From: Fibrobacter sp.
Lineage (GTDB): Bacteria; Fibrobacterota; Fibrobacteria; Fibrobacterales; Fibrobacteraceae
Assembly: GCA_024399065.1 (NCBI GenBank)
Contig: JAKSIB010000020.1
Span: forward strand, 1 to 60,240
DNA length: 60,240 nt
Direction of reading: 5' to 3'
In this document: one piece after another, positions 58,771 through 60,240 of the stretch
Layout of the letters: every line of letters begins with the position of its first letter
Numbering within the stretch: position 1 is the first letter of the stretch
Program-made: the position numbers and the translations under genes
The notes under the pieces: model-generated
What the model was told of the DNA's origin: nothing
The model's database searches: none
What the model saw: the letters and a program-made list of their open reading frames with translations, nothing else

Positions 58771-60240
58771 CTAGTTGTCCTGGAGACAACGCACCGAGTA
58801 CTCGTCGCTCAGGTCGTAGGCGTAGTCGTCGACGTCCGCGCGGTATGCGGTGAGGTTCAGGCTGTAGGCGTGGTAGCTATCGTACTCCGTAGAAGTCCAA
58901 AAGCGGGTGCTGCCGCCCAAATCGTAGAACTTCTCGCTGTTGTGGCTGTAGCCAGCAGGGAGAGCGGAAAAGCCGAACATGTCCAACCCATCTTCCCAAC
59001 TGCGTGCACGTAGTCTTATTCCTTCCGCAATATCCAGGAGTCTTCCAAACTCATCCCTGCTAGGCAAGCGCCAGCCTGCAGGGCAAGCCTTTTTCGCTGC
59101 TTCCCAGGTGTACAGGCGACCGTATTTTTTGCAGTTGGCAGGGTCATTGTCGTAGCACCAGCTATCTTTTGTTCCATAATTCAAGTTCTCAGCCATCCAT
59201 GTCTTGCCATCGGGCATCTTCACGGTCTTGTACGTTTTTCCATCGCGGGAATCTTTTAAAGTTCCGCTCGGTGGCTGCGCCTTGGAGGAGTCCTGGAGAC
59301 AACGCACCGAGTAACCGTAGTACTTGGCGCGGTAGTTGACGCCCGCGCCGCCGTCGTAGATGCTCAGGCTGTAGGCGTCGAAGCTATTGCGCTCCGTAGA
59401 AGACCAAAAGTAGGTGTGGTCGCCCAAATCGCTGAACTCCTTGTGGATGCTGTAGTAGTTGCCAGCAGGGAGAGCGGAAAAGCCGAACTTGTCCAACCCA
59501 TTATCCCAACTGCGTGCACGTAGATTTGGAGAGCGTTCTGCCTCAGAGGTGTCCACGGCAAACTGGAGAATTTCAAGATCCTCCTCACTGGGCAAGCTCC
59601 AGCCAGCAGGGCATGCTTTTTTCGCATCATCCCAGGTGTACAAACGACCATATTTTTTGCAATTGCCTTCCTTGTTATCGTAGCAATAGCTCTCGCTGGT
59701 CTTGTAATTCAGGTTTTCAGCCATCCAGACTTGGTCGCCAATCTTCACGGTCTTGTACGTTTTTCCATCGCGGGAATCTTTTAAAGTTCCGCTCGATGGC
59801 TGCGCCTTGGAGCGCTGCGAGGACACTTCGTCCCCCTCGTTAGAGTCCTGGAGACAACGCACCGAGTAGCCGTAATTCTTAAAATTGTTGTCGACGCTCG
59901 CGTAGCCGTCGCTGATGTTCAGGTAGTAGGCAGCGGAGCTACCGCCCTTCGTAGAAGACCAAAAGTGGGTGTGGTAGCGCAAACTGCTGAACTCCTCGAT
60001 GTGGCTTTTGTATCTGCCAGCAGGGAGAGCGGAAAAGCCGAACTCGTCCGACCCATATTCCCAACTGCGTGCGCGTAGATTTAGAGAGCGTTCTGCCTTA
60101 GAGGTGCCCACGGTAGACTGGAGAATTTCAAGTTCCTTCTTACTGGGCAAGTGCCAGCCTGCAGGGCATGCATTCATTGCTGCCACCCAGGTGTACAGGC
60201 GACCGTATTTTTTGCAGTTGGCAGGGTCATTGTCGTAGCA
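58771..60240 (-). CDS. FISUMP protein with at least three complete domains (5' partial)
   Basis: The frame is open through the window end (CYDNDPANCKKYGRLYTW at the edge), so the N-terminus is missing. Three variable segments are visible (ending about 58798, 59310 and 59868), each preceded by the conserved FISUMP body; the domain nearest the window end lacks its beginning. Linkers contain SSQRSKAQPSSGTLKDSRDGKT. All three domains carry the NNC-codon hypervariable pattern. It ends with the same SVRCLQDN, stop and downstream hairpin element as the neighbouring gene, so the two genes arose by duplication. Confidence 0.87.
   Translation of the reverse strand, partial: CYDNDPANCKKYGRLYTWVAAMNACPAGWHLPSKKELEILQSTVGTSKAERSLNLRARSWEYGSDEFGFSALPAGRYKSHIEEFSSLRYHTHFWSSTKGGSSAAYYLNISDGYASVDNNFKNYGYSVRCLQDSNEGDEVSSQRSKAQPSSGTLKDSRDGKTYKTVKIGDQVWMAENLNYKTSESYCYDNKEGNCKKYGRLYTWDDAKKACPAGWSLPSEEDLEILQFAVDTSEAERSPNLRARSWDNGLDKFGFSALPAGNYYSIHKEFSDLGDHTYFWSSTERNSFDAYSLSIYDGGAGVNYRAKYYGYSVRCLQDSSKAQPPSGTLKDSRDGKTYKTVKMPDGKTWMAENLNYGTKDSWCYDNDPANCKKYGRLYTWEAAKKACPAGWRLPSRDEFGRLLDIAEGIRLRARSWEDGLDMFGFSALPAGYSHNSEKFYDLGGSTRFWTSTEYDSYHAYSLNLTAYRADVDDYAYDLSDEYSVRCLQDN
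59103..59223 (-). repeat. 121-bp near-identical block (second FISUMP gene)
   Basis: Third copy of the block at 57152-57272, in the neighbouring gene. Confidence 0.85.

Noticed and set aside
57152-60240. Regularly repeated blocks resembling a CRISPR array
   Set aside because: Blocks are 121 bases, in frame and code for FISUMP domain bodies; spacing is hundreds of bases and there are no cas genes.

Overview
The window looks like chromosomal DNA from a Fibrobacter-type bacterium (phylum Fibrobacterota). The evidence is a TIGR02147-family gene followed by a lipoprotein gene, two multi-domain FISUMP ('Fibrobacter succinogenes major paralogous domain') proteins, Gram-negative envelope genes (Omp85 barrels, KdsB, lipoproteins) and roughly 50% GC housekeeping genes. 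No tRNA, rRNA, CRISPR array, phage or complete insertion sequence was seen.

Layout. 1-5.9 kb: an amidoligase-type cluster (ATP-grasp/alpha-E fusion cut by the window edge, transglutaminase-like protein, circularly permuted ATP-grasp with a poly-Gln tail, alpha-E protein). 6-8.1 kb: TIGR02147 protein plus lipoprotein. 8.2-14.6 kb, minus strand: zinc-ribbon membrane protein, EamA transporter, smc, lipoprotein, outer-membrane protein. 14.6-21.3 kb: radical SAM protein, ppa, Omp85 protein, small membrane protein, hrpB. 21.3-29.7 kb: a tightly packed minus-strand series, gatC-kdsB-comEA-like-pilM-pilN/O-rsmD-coaD-rhomboid-pfkB-two envelope genes. 29.7-35.3 kb: pcrA, pilB, thiL. 35.5-39.7 kb: degenerate receiver-like protein, TIM-barrel protein, radical SAM/SPASM protein, and divergent efp and epmB (EF-P and its lysine aminomutase). 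39.8-41.5 kb: small barrel protein and a decayed TIGR02147/lipoprotein pair. 41.5-48.4 kb: mglA, roadblock protein, DUF2914 protein, 936-residue surface protein, Omp85 protein; then rpsT. 48.5-55 kb: DegT aminotransferase, MATE exporter, dnaG, sufC, sufD. 55-60.2 kb: Rpn-type nuclease, a 500-base gene-free stretch, and two FISUMP genes, the second cut by the window end.

Three structures stand out. (1) Five of the six complete FISUMP domains carry a C-terminal segment in which most codons end in C while the first two bases change freely. That is the footprint expected from adenine-directed mutagenesis of AAC codons by a diversity-generating retroelement. The remaining domain, in the same gene, lacks it. 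No reverse transcriptase lies in this window. (2) Several intergenic gaps hold a composite element of about 80 bp whose skeleton is conserved while the hairpin stems embedded in it are replaced wholesale. (3) Heptanucleotide arrays (typically AGGNNNN, period exactly 7) abut stop or start codons, and have twice invaded the hrpB reading frame.

Functionally the region mixes housekeeping (chromosome segregation, replication priming, translation, cofactor synthesis) with envelope and surface biology (pilus/competence parts, MglA polarity GTPase, Omp85 barrels, variable FISUMP proteins). All assignments are from reading the sequence; no database search was run.
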